DNA of 64,000 nucleotides from contig NW_027488365.1 in NCBI RefSeq assembly GCF_051014445.1, positions 40,620,001-40,684,000 of the forward strand, written 5' to 3'. Below, piece by piece: positions 22,083 through 33,570 of the stretch. The translations under genes and the position numbers were made by a program. The notes beneath the pieces are model-generated. The model was not told the DNA's origin and ran no database searches. It saw only the letters and a list, made by a program, of their open reading frames with translations. This DNA is from Colletes latitarsis. Its lineage: Eukaryota > Arthropoda > Insecta > Hymenoptera > Colletidae. Every line of letters starts with the position of its first letter. Positions within the stretch are counted from its first letter, which is position 1.

Positions 22083-22467
22083 AATATTCCCACGAGCAGG
22101 TCGGAAGAGAAGGTCCGCCCGGGCAGAGCCGCCTTACCCGGGTAAGCCTATATACTCCGGGGGTTCGGCAGGTTCCCCGGAGGTGGTCGCTTGGGATTGG
22201 GCCTTCTCCCCCAACCATGCATCCCATCGCCGCGCACCATAGCTTAGGATTGGAGGGCGATTTTATAGAGTCGCCATACTCGTGGCCCAGGCGGTTAAGC
22301 CAAGACCCCCGTTCCTCCTGCCGTCACGTACCATTCACAAAACCAATAGGGAATTGTGAATGGGTCGTTGTGACGACCAACAGGAGGCTTACGGTGTGTG
22401 TATGACTCGGGTACCCCGGGTTCGTTAAGCCCGTACTGCAGCTGAAAGGCTGGCAGCCCCTGAGGGA

Positions 22468-23483
22468 AAGCAACCAGTATGCTAGTAAGCAAGCAGTAAG
22501 CTAGTAAGCAAGCAGTAAGCTAGTAACCAAGCAGTAAGCATGTAAGCAAGCAGTAAGCTGGTAAGCAAGCAGTGAGCTAATAAGCAGCAGTAAGCTAGTA
22601 AGCAAGCAGGAAGCTAGTAAGGAAGCAGTATGAAAGAAAGCAAGCATCGGGCTGGTAAGCAAGCAGTAAGCGAGTAAGCTGGTTGTAAGCTGGTAAGCAA
22701 GTAGTAAGAAGGTAGTAGTAAGTAGTAAGTTAGTAAGCAAGCAGTGGGCTTGTAAGCAAATAGTAAGCAAGTATGCATGCAGTAAACAGGTAAGAAAGCA
22801 GCAGGCAATTAAGAAAGCAGTTAGATTGTAAGAAAGCTGTATGCCAGTATGCCTGCAGTATGCTCGAAAGCAAGCAGCAAGCTAGCAAGCCAGCTGGAAG
22901 CGAGTAAGCTAGCAGTAAATTTGTAAGCAAGCAGTAAGCTAGAAAGCAAGCAGGAAGCTAGAAAGCAAGCTGTAAGCAAGAAAGCAAGCAGTAAGCTAAT
23001 AAGCGGGCATGGAGCTAGTATGGATGCTGTATGCTAGTAAGCATGCAGTATGCTAGTAAGCAAGCAGTAAGCTAGAAAGCAGGCTGTCAGCTAGAACGCA
23101 TGCAGCAAGCTAGTAAGCATGCAGATGAGCTTGTAAGATAGCAGTAAGCTAGTAAGCAAGCTGTGAGCTAGTAAGCGTGGAGGTAGCTGGAAAGGAAGCA
23201 GTAAGCTAGTAAGCAAGCAGTTAGATGGTAAGAAAGCTGTATGCAAGTAAGCAAGCAGTATGCTAGAAAGCATGCAGCATACTAGTAAGCAAGCAGTAAG
23301 ATACTAAGCAAGCAGTATGTTAGTCAGCAAGCAGTGAGTTAGTAAGAAAGCTGTATGCTAGTAGGGAAGCAGTAAGCTACAAAGTAGGCAACAATCTAGT
23401 AAGCCACCAGGTAAGCTAGGAAGCAAGTAGTGAGCTGGTAAGCGAGTGGGAATCCAGTAAGGAAGCAGTACGCAAGTAAGCAT
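22468..23483 (+). repeat. 19-bp satellite array, block 5
   Basis: Same unit and direction. It begins with the right copy of the A2 target-site duplication and ends with the left copy of the A3 duplication plus one extra T (23483). No gene is seen. Confidence 0.95.
23468..23482 (+). repeat. Target-site duplication of copy A3, left copy (partner 29472-29486)
   Basis: GTACGCAAGTAAGCA lies one base before the element 5' end and recurs exactly after the A tail. An extra T at 23483 between duplication and element is probably a non-templated base. Confidence 0.94.
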
Positions 23484-23866
23484 CCCTCAGGGGCTGCCAG
23501 CCTTTCAGCTGCAGTACGGGCTTAACGAACCCGGGGTACCCGAGTCATACACACACCGTAAGCCTCCTGTTGGTCGTCACAACGACCCATTCACAATTCC
23601 CTATTGGTGTTGTGAATGGTACGTGACGGCAGGAGGAACGGGGGTCTTGGCTTAACCGCCTGGGCCACGAGTATGGCGACTCTATAAAATCGCCCTCCAA
23701 TCCTAAGCTATGGTGCGCGGCGATGGGATGCATGGTTGGGGGAGAAGGCCCAATCCCAAGCGACCACCTCCGGGGAACCTGCCGAACCCCCGGAGTATTA
23801 GGCTTACCCGGGTAAGGCGGCTCTGCCCGGGTGGACCTTTATTTCCGACCATCTCGTGGGACTATT

Positions 23867-25744
23867 ATGGACACAGAAAATAAAATGGGGATGGGGCGGG
23901 TTTTGTCGGTTGGGGAGGACGGAGACGGGGTTGGGGTTAGGGTGGCGGCGCTCGCGCCCCACTCAGCGCCAGGTCCGGCTTCGTGGAGGGTGGAGGAGGA
24001 CGACGAGACGGCGTCGGTCTCGTCCTTCTCCTCCAGCACGAGCCACATAGGCTCTAAGAGGAAGAGGACGGGGCAGGCCGTCGTCGAGGTGGGCGGGGCG
24101 ATGAGCCCGTCGGTGAGGCTGAGTTGCCTCAGGGACGAGGTGACCGAGGAGATATCGGAGAGGATCTCCTCGTCCCTGAGGCGGGTGGAGAAAGTCGCCG
24201 CTGCCTGCGCCTTTAAGGGGCAGAAAAGCGGTGGCGCGGAGGCCCTGAAGGCCGCGGCGGAGGAAATGAGGGAGGCGGCGCGGGAGCTCAGAGGGCGGAA
24301 CGCCCGTCTGCAGCTCCTGTTGGAGGAGGAGCGACAGGGGAGGAGGAGGGCAGAGGCGCTGTGGAACAGCGCGGCCCTCCCTCCCATCCTCCCTCCTCCT
24401 CCACCGCCGCGTCCCTCGGCGGAGGTAAATAAGCGGAGTGCGGCGGCAGTGGTGCGGGGCACCGCGGGCCCCTCCACCCGCACTCCGCCCGTGAAGAAGT
24501 CCCCGTCCTCCTCAGAAGACGATCTTCTGAGGAGGATTGGGGACATGATTGATGGCAAGCTGGCCGCCTTCCGGGAGGAGCTCCTCGCCGGAAGAGCGGT
24601 CAGCAGGAAGGCGGTGCCTCCCCGACCTGTTCCGGTACAGTCGGGGAAGGCAAAGAAGGGCGGAGTGAAGGCTCCGCCCAGCGTTGCGGCACCAGGGCCC
24701 CGGGTCGCGACCCCCAAGGGGGGTGGTGTACCCGTGGTCGCGGTGGTCGCGTCCTCCACAGCACCCTCCCAAGGGGGGGTGGCGTGGAGTGAGGTGGTGG
24801 GGCGGAAGGCGAAGCGGGCGGCGAGTAAGGCCTCGCAACCGCGGCCTCCGCCTCCGCCGCCGGCGGCCAAGGTAAAGGCCGCGAAGGTCGGGAAGGCACG
24901 ACCAGGTCGTCCCCCAAAAACGGCAGCGGTGACGCTGACCGTTGCGCAGGGGGGCGACCTGACCCTCGCGGAGGCGATGCGGCTCGCCAGGGAGAATATC
25001 TCCCTGGAAGAGCTGGGCATCGCCTCCGTGAGGGCGAAGAGGGCCGTGACCGGGGGTCTCTTGCTGGAGATCCCCGGTACAGAAAGCGGCGCGAAGGCGG
25101 ATCGTCTCGCCCAGAGGCTCCGGGAGCAGCTGGGCGAGCGAGGTGTCCGGGTCGCCCGGCCCACGAAGCGCACGGAGATGCGCGTTTGTGGGCTAGACGA
25201 CTCGGTCAGCGCACAGGATGTGTCCCGTGCCCTTGCGAGGGCGGGGGACTGTCCTGTGGAGGACCTGCGGATCGGAGAGATCCGCAGGTCGCCCTCCGGC
25301 CTCGGGTCGGTGTGGGCCCGGTGCCCCCTCTCCGCCGCCCGTAAGGTGGCGGAATCCGGGAGGGTGTTGGTGGGGTGGGTTTCGGCGCGAGTGGAAATCC
25401 TCGCGCCGCGCCCGCTCCAGTGTCACCGCTGCCTCGAATTGGGGCATGTGAGGCAGTGGTGCACCTCGCCGGTGGACCGCAGCGGTCAGTGTTACCGCTG
25501 CGGTGCCAAAGAGCACCGTGCGAGCCAGTGCTCGGCGGCCCCCCACTGCCCGCTGTGTGCGGACATGGGGAGGCCAGCCGATCACAGGGTGGGGAGCAAG
25601 AAGTGCTCCCCCCCCTCCCGGAAGGAGAGGAAGAGGCGGGCTGCACCGGCTCCGGTGCCGAGGGCGGTGGCATCGTCCTCCATGGAGGTGGACGGTGCTA
25701 CGGGGGCGGACGGCCGGGAGGAGGCTGGCGCGGCCATTAATTAA
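23867..25744 (+). CDS. ORF1 (Gag-like, three zinc knuckles) of copy A3, intact
   Basis: 625 residues from ATG 23867. The open frame extends 12 codons further upstream, but only to a GTG, and alignment with A2 and B4 supports 23867. The N-terminus is acidic with a Ser-rich stretch (SSFSSSTS). An Arg/Glu/Ala-rich region around residues 90-160 looks like coiled coil, followed by a Pro-rich segment (PPILPPPPPPRP), a Lys/Pro/Ala-rich basic linker, then knuckles CHRC-x4-H-x4-C, CYRC-x4-H-x4-C and CPLC-x8-H-x6-C near residues 519-580. It is an RNA-binding, particle-forming protein as in the R1/TRAS/SART group. It ends in TAA overlapping the ORF2 start. Confidence 0.92.
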   Translation: MDTENKMGMGRVLSVGEDGDGVGVRVAALAPHSAPGPASWRVEEDDETASVSSFSSSTSHIGSKRKRTGQAVVEVGGAMSPSVRLSCLRDEVTEEISERISSSLRRVEKVAAACAFKGQKSGGAEALKAAAEEMREAARELRGRNARLQLLLEEERQGRRRAEALWNSAALPPILPPPPPPRPSAEVNKRSAAAVVRGTAGPSTRTPPVKKSPSSSEDDLLRRIGDMIDGKLAAFREELLAGRAVSRKAVPPRPVPVQSGKAKKGGVKAPPSVAAPGPRVATPKGGGVPVVAVVASSTAPSQGGVAWSEVVGRKAKRAASKASQPRPPPPPPAAKVKAAKVGKARPGRPPKTAAVTLTVAQGGDLTLAEAMRLARENISLEELGIASVRAKRAVTGGLLLEIPGTESGAKADRLAQRLREQLGERGVRVARPTKRTEMRVCGLDDSVSAQDVSRALARAGDCPVEDLRIGEIRRSPSGLGSVWARCPLSAARKVAESGRVLVGWVSARVEILAPRPLQCHRCLELGHVRQWCTSPVDRSGQCYRCGAKEHRASQCSAAPHCPLCADMGRPADHRVGSKKCSPPSRKERKRRAAPAPVPRAVASSSMEVDGATGADGREEAGAAIN

Positions 25745-28700
25745 TGCCGCCCCGCCTCCTCCTCCAGGCCAACCTCAACCACTGCCGCGCGGCACAGGAC
25801 TTGATGTCCCAAGTCCTCGCGGAGTGGGGGGTTGGCCTGGCGGTCGCCGCCGAGCCGTACCGCGTCCCTGATCACCCTCATTGGGTGGGCGACGCGGACG
25901 GCTTGGTGGCGACGGTATGGGGAGGGGGCGACGGGTCCCCACCGTTCTCCTTGTTGGAGCGCGGTCGGGGATTCGTCGCCGTGGACTGGGGGGGAGTCGC
26001 TGTGGTGGGGTGCTACATTTCGCCCCGTAGCGGTCACGCTGCGTTCGAGCTGTACTTGGCCGAGGTCGCGGCATGCGTGCAGCGCTACGCGGCCCGGCCG
26101 GTGCTGGTCCTGGGGGATTTTAATGCCAAGTCGGTGGCTTGGGGATCCCCCAGGACCTCCGTTCGCGGCGGGATCCTGGGCGATTGGGCGGCGGGGCTCG
26201 ACCTCCGGGTATTGAACCGGGGGTCGGAGCACACATGCGTGCGGCGATATGGGGGGTCCATCGTGGATGTTGGATTCGCGACCCCCAACGCCGTGCGCAT
26301 CGTGTCGGGTTGGCACGTGGTCGCGGGGGCAGAGACACTCTCCGATCACCGGTACATCCGGATGGAGGTCTCTGCCGCCGCGAGTGCATCCCGACACGGC
26401 CGCCTGCGTGGCACCCCACCACGCCGCTGGGCGCTTCGGCGCCTGGACAAGGACGCCCTGATGGCAGCTGCCCTCGCTGCAACTTGGCCGCAGGGAGCGG
26501 CCGAGTTGCCGAGCATAGAGGAGGAGGTCGCCCGGCTCGGAGCATTAGTCGCGGGTATTTGGGACGCGGCGATGCCTCGGGTCGGGCGGGCTTCTCCTCG
26601 TCGGGCGGTGTACTGGTGGTCGGACGCGATCGCGGAGTTGCGAGTCGCGACTGTCCGCGCCCGACGCCAGTACACCCGCGCGCGCCGTCGTCAACGTACA
26701 GGCGACGGCGTGGCGCGAGCGAGGGCAGCTGATGACCTGTATGGAGCATACCGCGTGGCGCGGGTTGCTCTGCAGGTCGCCATCAAACGGGCCAAGACCC
26801 AGGCATGGAAGGAGCTCCTCCAGACCCTTGATGACGATCCATGGGGGCGCCCATATAAGGTGGTGCTGAATAAGCTCCGCCCGTGGGCGCCCCCCGTCAC
26901 CGAGGGTCTTGACCCCCGGCTGCTGGAGGACGTGGTCAATACACTCTTCCCAATTGGGGAGAGGGGACCGCGTCCTCCGGCGGCGGCGGCTGTCCCAGTG
27001 GAGTGGACGGCCGAGCTGGGGGTCACGCAGGAGGAGCTGGCAGCGGCCATCAGACGGCTCGGGGTTCGTAACACGGCCCCGGGTCCGGATGGTGTGCCCG
27101 GCCGGGTTTGGGTCTTGACCCAGGGCGTCCTTGGGGCCGACCTCAGGCGGTTGTTCGACCGCTGCCTGAGGGACGGGCGATTCCCCCCCAGTTGGAAGGT
27201 GGCGAGGATGGTCCTCCTCCGGAAGGAGGGTCGGCCCGCGGAGTCTCCCTCCGCATACCGGCCCATTTGTCTCCTCGACGAGGTGGGCAAGCTCTTCGAG
27301 CGTGTGATTGCTGCCCGCCTCGTCGGGCACCTGTCGCGGGGTGATCCCGGTCTGGCCGACTGCCAGTTCGGTTTCCGGGGGGGGCCGATCGACTATCGAC
27401 GCGATAGGTCGTGTGAGGGCCCTCTCGGAGACGGCCGTCTCCCGGGGAGGGGTGGCATTGGCAATATCCTTGGATATTGCCAATGCCTTTAACACCCTCC
27501 CCTGGGAAGAGATAAGGAGGGGACTCGAATATCATCGAGTCCCCCCTTGTCTCAGGGCGGTCGTCGGGGATTATCTCCGCGGCAGGTGGATCGAGTATCC
27601 GGGCCGGGATGGTGATATGCGGAGGGAGGTGTACTGCGGTGTTCCGCAGGGGTCGGTCCTCGGGCCACTCCTGTGGAACATCGCGTACGACTCGGTGTTG
27701 CGGGCCGGCCTCCCCGACGGCGTCAGCACGGTGTGTTATGCGGATGACACACTGGTGCTGGCCGTCGGGGCGCACTGGGGGAGCGCCATGCGTCGCGCGG
27801 AGGAGGGGTCGCAACGCGTCGTCGACCGGATCAGGGGGATGGGGATGACGGTGGCGGTCCATAAGACCGAGGTGATTGCGTTTCATTCACCTCGGCAGGA
27901 TCCGCCACCCCCTCTGATTCGGGTGGGTGGGGCTGACATCGAGGTGAAGCCCCAGATCAGGTATCTAGGGCTGATCCTCGATAGCCACTGGCGTTTCGAG
28001 AAGCATTTCCGCTGCCTGGTCCCCAGGTTGGAGAGGATGGTTGCGGCTCTGGGCCGGATCCTGCCCAACCTGGGGGGCCCGGCGGGCCGAGTTCGTCGCC
28101 TCTATGTGGCAATGGTCCAGTCGGTGGCCCTATACGGGGCCCCCGTCTGGGCGGACGACCTGGCTGCCTCCCGGCGCAGCATGACTATGCTGCGTCGGGT
28201 GCAGAGGCGCATGGCGCTCAGGGTCGTCCGCGGGTATCGGACCATGTCACATGAGGCGGCGACGGTTCTAGCGGGGATGCCGCCCATGGACCTGCTCGCG
28301 CGGTCGCACGCGGCGATGTACCGGCACCGCGTCGACCGTCGCGCGGGGGTGGGGGCGGTCCCGGGCGGGCAGGAACCTGCTTGGGGCGATTTGAAGCGCC
28401 AGGCCCGGCAGTCCGTGTTGCTCGCGTGGCAGGAGCGGCTGGCTCTGCCAACCGCGGGGCACCGGACTGTCGGGGCTGTTCGGCCACTCCTGAAGGAGTG
28501 GCTGGACAGAGGCCATGGCAGCCTCACCTACCGGCTGGCACAGGTATTTTCCGGGCATGGCAGCTTCGGAAGATACCTGTGCCGGATAGGGAAGGAGCCG
28601 ACGGCGCGTTGCTGCCACTGCGACGCTGAGCAGGACACGGCGGATCATACCCTGGAGGTATGCCCCGCGTGGGAGGGGGAGCGCCGTGTCCTGGTCGGCG

Positions 28701-28927
28701 TCGTCGGGCGGGATGTCTCGCTGCCGGGCGTGGTGCGCGCCATGCTCGGCAGCGAGGAGAAGTGGAGGGCCGTGGCCTCCTTCTGCGAGAACGTAATGTT
28801 GCAGAAGGAGGCCGCGGGGAGGGAGCGCGAGCCTCAGCGGCGTGCTGAAGCGCGCACTCGTGCGGTGGCCCGAGGTCGTCGCCCGGTCGCGAGGCGTCGC
28901 GGGCGGCCGCCTCGGCGTGGCGGATGA
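25744..28927 (+). pseudogene. ORF2 of copy A3, broken by one extra G
   Basis: The frame is open from the TAATG overlap to a run of eight G at 27377-27384, where intact copies have seven. The extra G shifts the frame inside the RT, just after the FGFRGG motif; the rest (SLDIANAF, GVPQGS, YADD, knuckle, Arg-rich end) continues in the other frame to 28927. Endonuclease residues are intact. Outside this indel the sequence is close to A4. A substitution gives Trp for Cys in AGICDAAMP. The change could be a real mutation or a homopolymer assembly error. Confidence 0.9.
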
Positions 28928-29443
28928 CCTAGGCTGGGAGGGGGGTCCTGAGGGGATCCTCCTCCCGCCAGGCGGCGCCGGGTCGGACCGGTTGGGGGTA
29001 GGAGTGCCTCCCCCTACCGGTCCGACGCAAGGGGAGGCACCCTCGGCGGTCTGGTGCGGCCATGAACGCCCGGCCGCCGAGGGGAGGAAACGGGGTCGCG
29101 GGCGGTTGCGAGTTGGGGCTCGCAGCCGCCACTAAACGCGGCCCCGGGACGGATAGCGGCGGGATGGAGTGGCCCCGTCCCGCCGCTATGAGGCAGTGTG
29201 TCTATTGGGGGGACCGATTGTCCCCCCGGGGGATGGGCGCGAAAGCGCGGGCACGGGGAGGATACCGGAAGAATGCTTCGAGCGATTCCCGGTATCCTCC
29301 CAAAGCGTGCCGAAGGGTCACCGTGGGGTTTTTAGTGGGTAGGTCCCGCGCCTGTCGTTGTACGGGCGCGGGGAATCCCACACACCCCTCCCACCTCTCC
29401 CCAAGGAGGTGGGAGGGAGTCTTTCGAAGATTTTCCCCACGAC

Positions 29444-29471
<28 letters not shown>

Positions 29472-29474
<3 letters not shown>

Positions 29475-30996
29475 CGCAAGTAAGCAAGCAGTGAGGTGGA
29501 AAGCAAGCAGTGAGCTAGTAAGTAAGGAGTAAGCTAGTTAGCAAGCAGTAAGCTCGTAAGCAATCTGTGAGCTAATAACCGAGCCAAAAGCCAGTAAGGA
29601 AGAAGCATGCCAGTAAACAAGCAGTTATCTAGTAAGAAAGCTAGATGGAAGTAAGCATGCAGTTGCCAGAAAGAATGAAGCAAGCTAGTAAGCAAGCAGT
29701 AAGCTACTAAGCAAGCAGTAAGCTAGTAAGCAAGCTGTGGGCTAATAATCGAGCAGTAATCTGGTAAGGTTGCTGTATGCTAGATGGCAAGCAGTAAACT
29801 AAAAAGCAAGCAGCAAGCTAGTAAGCGAACCGTGAGCACATAAGCGAGCTGAGGGCCAGTGAGGAAGCAGTATGCTTGTAGGCACGCACTATGCTAGTAT
29901 GCAATCAGTAGGCTTGTATGAAGGCAGTTATCCAGTAGGCATGTAGTAATCTAGTAAGAAAGCAGTATGCTAGTAAGCAAGCAGTAAGCTAGTAAGCAAG
30001 CTGCAAGCTAGTAACAGAGCAGAAAGTTAGTAACTTCGACGTGAGCTAGTAAGCAAGCAACAGGCTAGTAAGAATGCAATTAGCTAGTAAGCAAGCAGTA
30101 AGCTAGTAAGCATGCAGGAAACTAGTAAGGAATATTTCGTCTAGTAGGAAAGCAGTAAGCTAGTAAGCAAGCCCTAAGCTGGTAAGGAAGCTGCTATCTA
30201 GTAAGTAAGCAGTAAGCTAGTAACAAAGCAGTATGCTAGTAAGCAAGCAGTAAGCTAGTAAGCAACCTGTAAGCTAGTAAACTAGCAGCAGGCAATTAAG
30301 AAAGCAGGTACACAGTAAGAAAGCAGTGGGCTTTTGTGCAAGCAGCAAGCTAGTAAGCAAGGAGTAAGATAAGAAGCAACCAGTAAGGCAGTAAGCATGC
30401 AGTGAGCTAGTAAGCGAGGAGGAAGTCGCTAAGGACGCAGTAAGCAAGCAAGCTACCAGCAGGCTGGTATGAAAGCAGTTAGCTATTGAGCAAGCAGCAA
30501 ACTAGTAAGCAAGCAGTAATCTTGTAAGCAAGCAGTGGGCTAGTAAGCGTGCAGGGATCTAGTGAGGAAGCACTAAGCTAGAAAGCAGCAGCAGGCTAGT
30601 AAGCACGCAGTAGACGAGTAAACAGGTAAGCTAGTAAGCAAGCAGTAAGCTATTAACCAAGCAGTTACCTACTAAGCAAGCAGCAAGCTAGCGTGCAGGC
30701 AGTAGACTAGGGAGCATGCAGCGCGCTAGTAAGCGAGGAGGGAGCTAGTAAGGAAGCAGTTTGGTTGCATGCAAGCAGTAAGCTAGTAAGTAAGCAGCAG
30801 GCTAGTAAGAGAGCCGTTAGCTAGTAAGAAAGCAGTAAGCTAGTGAGCAAGCACTATGTTAGAAAGCAAGCAGCAAGCTAGTAAGCAAGCAATAAGCCAG
30901 AAAGCATGGAGCAGGCTAGTGAGCAAGCAGTACGCTGGTAAGCAACAAGCAAGCTAGGAAGCGTGCAGCAAGCTAGTAAGCAAGCTGTAAGCTAGA
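29472..30996 (+). repeat. 19-bp satellite array, block 6
   Basis: Same unit and direction, moderately diverged. It begins with the right copy of the A3 target-site duplication. No gene is seen. Confidence 0.94.
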
Positions 30997-31621
30997 ACAC
31001 CCGCGCGCGCCGTCGTTTACGGAGAGACGATAGCGTGGCGCGAGCGAGGGCAGATGACCTGTACGAGGCATACGGCATGTCACGGATGGCTCCGCAGGTC
31101 GCCATCAAACGGGCCAAGACCCGGGCATGGAAGGAGCTCCTCGAGACCCTTGATGACGATCCTTGCGGGCGCCCTTATAAGGTGGTGCTGAACAAGCTCC
31201 GCCCGTGGGCGCCCCCCGTCACCGAGGGTCTTGACCCCCGGCTGCTGGAGGACGTGGTCAATACTCTCTTCCCAATTGGGGAGATGGGACCACGTCCTCC
31301 GGCAGAGGCGACGGCCCCGTTGGAGTGAGTGGCCGAGCCGGGGGTCACGCAGGGGGAGCTGGCCGCGGCCATCAGACGGCTCGGGGCGCGTAACACGGTC
31401 CCGGGTACGGATGGTGTGCCCGGCCGGGTTTGGGTCTTAACCCACGGCGTCCTTGGGGCCGACCTTAGGCGAATGTTTAACCGATGCCTGAGGGACGGGC
31501 GATTCCCCCCCAGTAGGAAGGTAGCGAGAATGGTCCTCCTGCGGAAGGAGGGTCGGCCCGCGGAGTCCCCATCCGCATACCGGCCCATCTGTCTCCTCGA
31601 CGAGGTGGGCAAGCTCTTCGA
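30997..31621 (+). mobile_element. Internal fragment of a family B R1-like element (copy B3)
   Basis: 625 bp from the middle of ORF2 (from the ARRQYTRARRR region to GKLFER) embedded in satellite, with neither 5' end nor 3' UTR nor A tail. The sequence follows B1 (e.g. EMGPRPPAEATAPLE). Both joins are abrupt: AGCTAGA to ACACCCGCG at the left, CTCTTCGA to TAGATAGTAAGC at the right. It cannot be a normal target-primed insertion; it needs later deletion or recombination. Confidence 0.9.
30997..31621 (+). pseudogene. ORF2 internal fragment (linker and start of RT) of copy B3
   Basis: Covers the region between endonuclease and RT and the first RT motifs (TPGPDGVPGRVW-like, SAYRPICLLDEVGKLF). A TGA at 31326-31328 replaces the Trp codon of the B1 sequence EWVTEPGV, and Ser-Trp in the PPSWKVARM motif is Ser-Arg. 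No catalytic residue of the RT is included. Confidence 0.87.
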
Positions 31622-33262
31622 TAGATAGTAAGCAAGTAGCTAGCTAGTAAGCAAGCAGTACGCTAGTAAGGTACCAGTAAGCTAGTAAGCATGCAGGAAG
31701 CTAGTAAGGAAACAGTAACATAGTAACAAAGCAGTGTGTTAGTAACGAGACAGTATGCTAACGAGCAAGCAATAAGCTGGTAAGATAGCTGTTATCTAGA
31801 AAGTAAGCAGTAAGCTAGTAAGCATGCTGTGAACTAGTAAGCAGGCAGGGAGCTAGTAAGGAAGCATTATACTAGTAAGCAAGCAGTAGGCTTGTAAGCG
31901 AGCATGGACCTAGTTAGAGAGCAGGATGCTAGTAAGCTTGCAATAAGCTATTAAGTTACCAGTAATCTAGTAAGCAAGCAGTAATCTAGCAAGCAAGCGG
32001 CAGGATAGTAAGCGAGTAAGCTAGCAGTAAGCTAGAAAGCAAGCAGCAGGCTATCATGAGAGGAGTTAGCTATTCAGCAAGCAGTAAGATAGTAAGGAAG
32101 AAGTTTGCTAGTAAGCAAGCTGTATGCTAGTAAGCAACCTGTAATCTAGTAGGCAAGCAGTAAGCTGGTGAGAAAGCAGTTTGTTAGTAAGGAAGCAGTT
32201 AGCAAGTAAGCAAGCAGTAAGCTAGTAAGCAAGCAGTGAGATAGTAAGCCAATTGGAGGCTAGTAAGGAACTTGTATAATAGCAAGCAAGCAGTAAGCTA
32301 GAAAGCAACAAGTAAGCTAGTGAGTATGCAGTATGCTGGTAAGAAAGCAGTTAGCTAGTAAGCAAGTAGTAAGCTAGTAAGCAAGCAGTAAGCTAGTAAG
32401 CGAGGGGTTTGATTGTATGCAAGCAGTAATCTTGTAAGCAAGCAGTAATCTGGTAAGAAAACAGATAGCTAGTAAGCGAGCAGGAAGCTAGTAAGGAAGC
32501 AGTATGCTAGTAAGCAAGCAGTATGTTAGTAACACGGCAGTATGGTAGTAAGCAAGCAGCAGGCTAGTAAGAAAGCAGTTAGTTAGTATGGAAGCAGTAA
32601 GCTAGTAACAAAGCAGTTAGTAATAAACCAGTAAGCTATTAAGCTAGCTGTAAGCTAGTAAGGAAGCAGTAGGCAAGTAAGCAAGCAGTTAGTAAGCCTG
32701 CAGTAAGCTCGAAAGCAAGCAGCAAGTTTGTAAACAAGCAGCATGCGAGTATGCTAGCAGTAAGCTAGTAAGCAAGCAGTAATCTAGTAAGCAAGCAGTA
32801 ATCTAGTAAGCAAGCAGTGAGCTAGTTAGCAAGCAGGAAGCTAGTAAGGAAGCAGTACGCTAGTAAGCAAACAGCAGGCTAGTACAATTGCAGTTAGTTA
32901 GTAAGGGATCCGTAGGTTTGTAGCAAAGCTGTAAGCTGGTAAGGAAGCAGGAAGCTGGTAAGGAAGCAGTAAGCTAGTAAGCAAGCAGTATGTTAGTAAC
33001 AGAGCTGTATCCTAGTAAGCAAGCAGCAGGCTAGTAAGAAAGCAGTTAGTTAGTAGGCAAGAAGCAGGCTAGTAAGAATGCAGTTAGTTAGTAAGGAAGC
33101 AGTAAGCTAGTATGCAAGCTGTAAGCTGGTAAGCAAGCAGTAAGCTAGTAGGCGAGCAGCAAGCTATTAAGCAAGCTAGAAGCTAGTAAGCAAGCTGTTA
33201 ACTAGCAAGCAACCAGTGAGCTAGTAAGCAAGCGGCTGGCCAGTAAGAAAGTAGTCAGTTAA
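31622..33262 (+). repeat. 19-bp satellite array, block 7
   Basis: Same unit and direction. It ends in the TTAA target of the piggyBac-like element (33259-33262). No gene is seen. Confidence 0.94.
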
Positions 33263-33570
33263 CACATTGTACGCCGGTGGCATCTGAGACATTTAAAATC
33301 TGAGCGCCAGCACAGTATCGACCGCGTAAAGCCTATGCGCCGGCATGATTCGCTTGTTGACGACCACTGAGTACGTGAAGAAAATATTTAAAATTTTATA
33401 CATTATTGTAAAACACTAAAATTGATTTACATATTCATTTTATGCAATTTTACGATAACGAAAAATGGAGGCAAAATAAAAAATTTTAATTTATAGTTAT
33501 AAAAAAATACACCTAGTTTTATTTGATGATTGATTATTACATATATATAATATAAACGGAAAGAAAAATA
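33263..33570. other. piggyBac 3' noncoding end
   Basis: Begins with the 15-bp terminal inverted repeat, then a GC-mixed part to about 33360, then AT-rich sequence to the transposase stop at 33571. No gene or repeat array is seen in it. Confidence 0.75.

Larger units (their letters stand above)
16527..22467 (-). mobile_element. R1-clade non-LTR retrotransposon, family A (copy A2), full length, minus orientation
   Basis: Complete element, about 5.9 kb plus a 32-base A tail (poly-T at 16527-16558 on the + strand). Its 5' end starts CCCTCAGGGGCTGCC, the same as A3 and A4. Parts in sense order: 5' UTR 22467-22083, ORF1 22082-20257 (broken), ORF2 20257-17075 (open), 3' UTR 17074-16559. Exact 15-16 bp target-site duplication. 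It is the only family A copy inserted directly in the satellite in reverse orientation. Its 3' UTR carries a rearranged hairpin (around 16693-16737), and its ORF1 N-terminus is a different sequence type from A3/A4. Confidence 0.96.
23484..29471 (+). mobile_element. R1-clade non-LTR retrotransposon, family A (copy A3), full length
   Basis: 5988 bp including a 28-A tail (29444-29471), flanked by an exact 15-bp duplication. Order: 5' UTR 23484-23866, ORF1 23867-25744 (open), ORF2 25744-28927 (one frameshift), 3' UTR 28928-29443. Its 5' UTR and ORF1 are almost identical to A4 (seven amino-acid differences visible in ORF1), so the two derive from very recent copies of the same source. Confidence 0.96.

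Noticed and set aside
23831..23866. ORF1 start at the upstream GTG (23831 in A3, 42347 in A4)
   Set aside because: GTG is not a normal eukaryotic start; A2 and B4 align at the downstream ATG and lack the extra codons.
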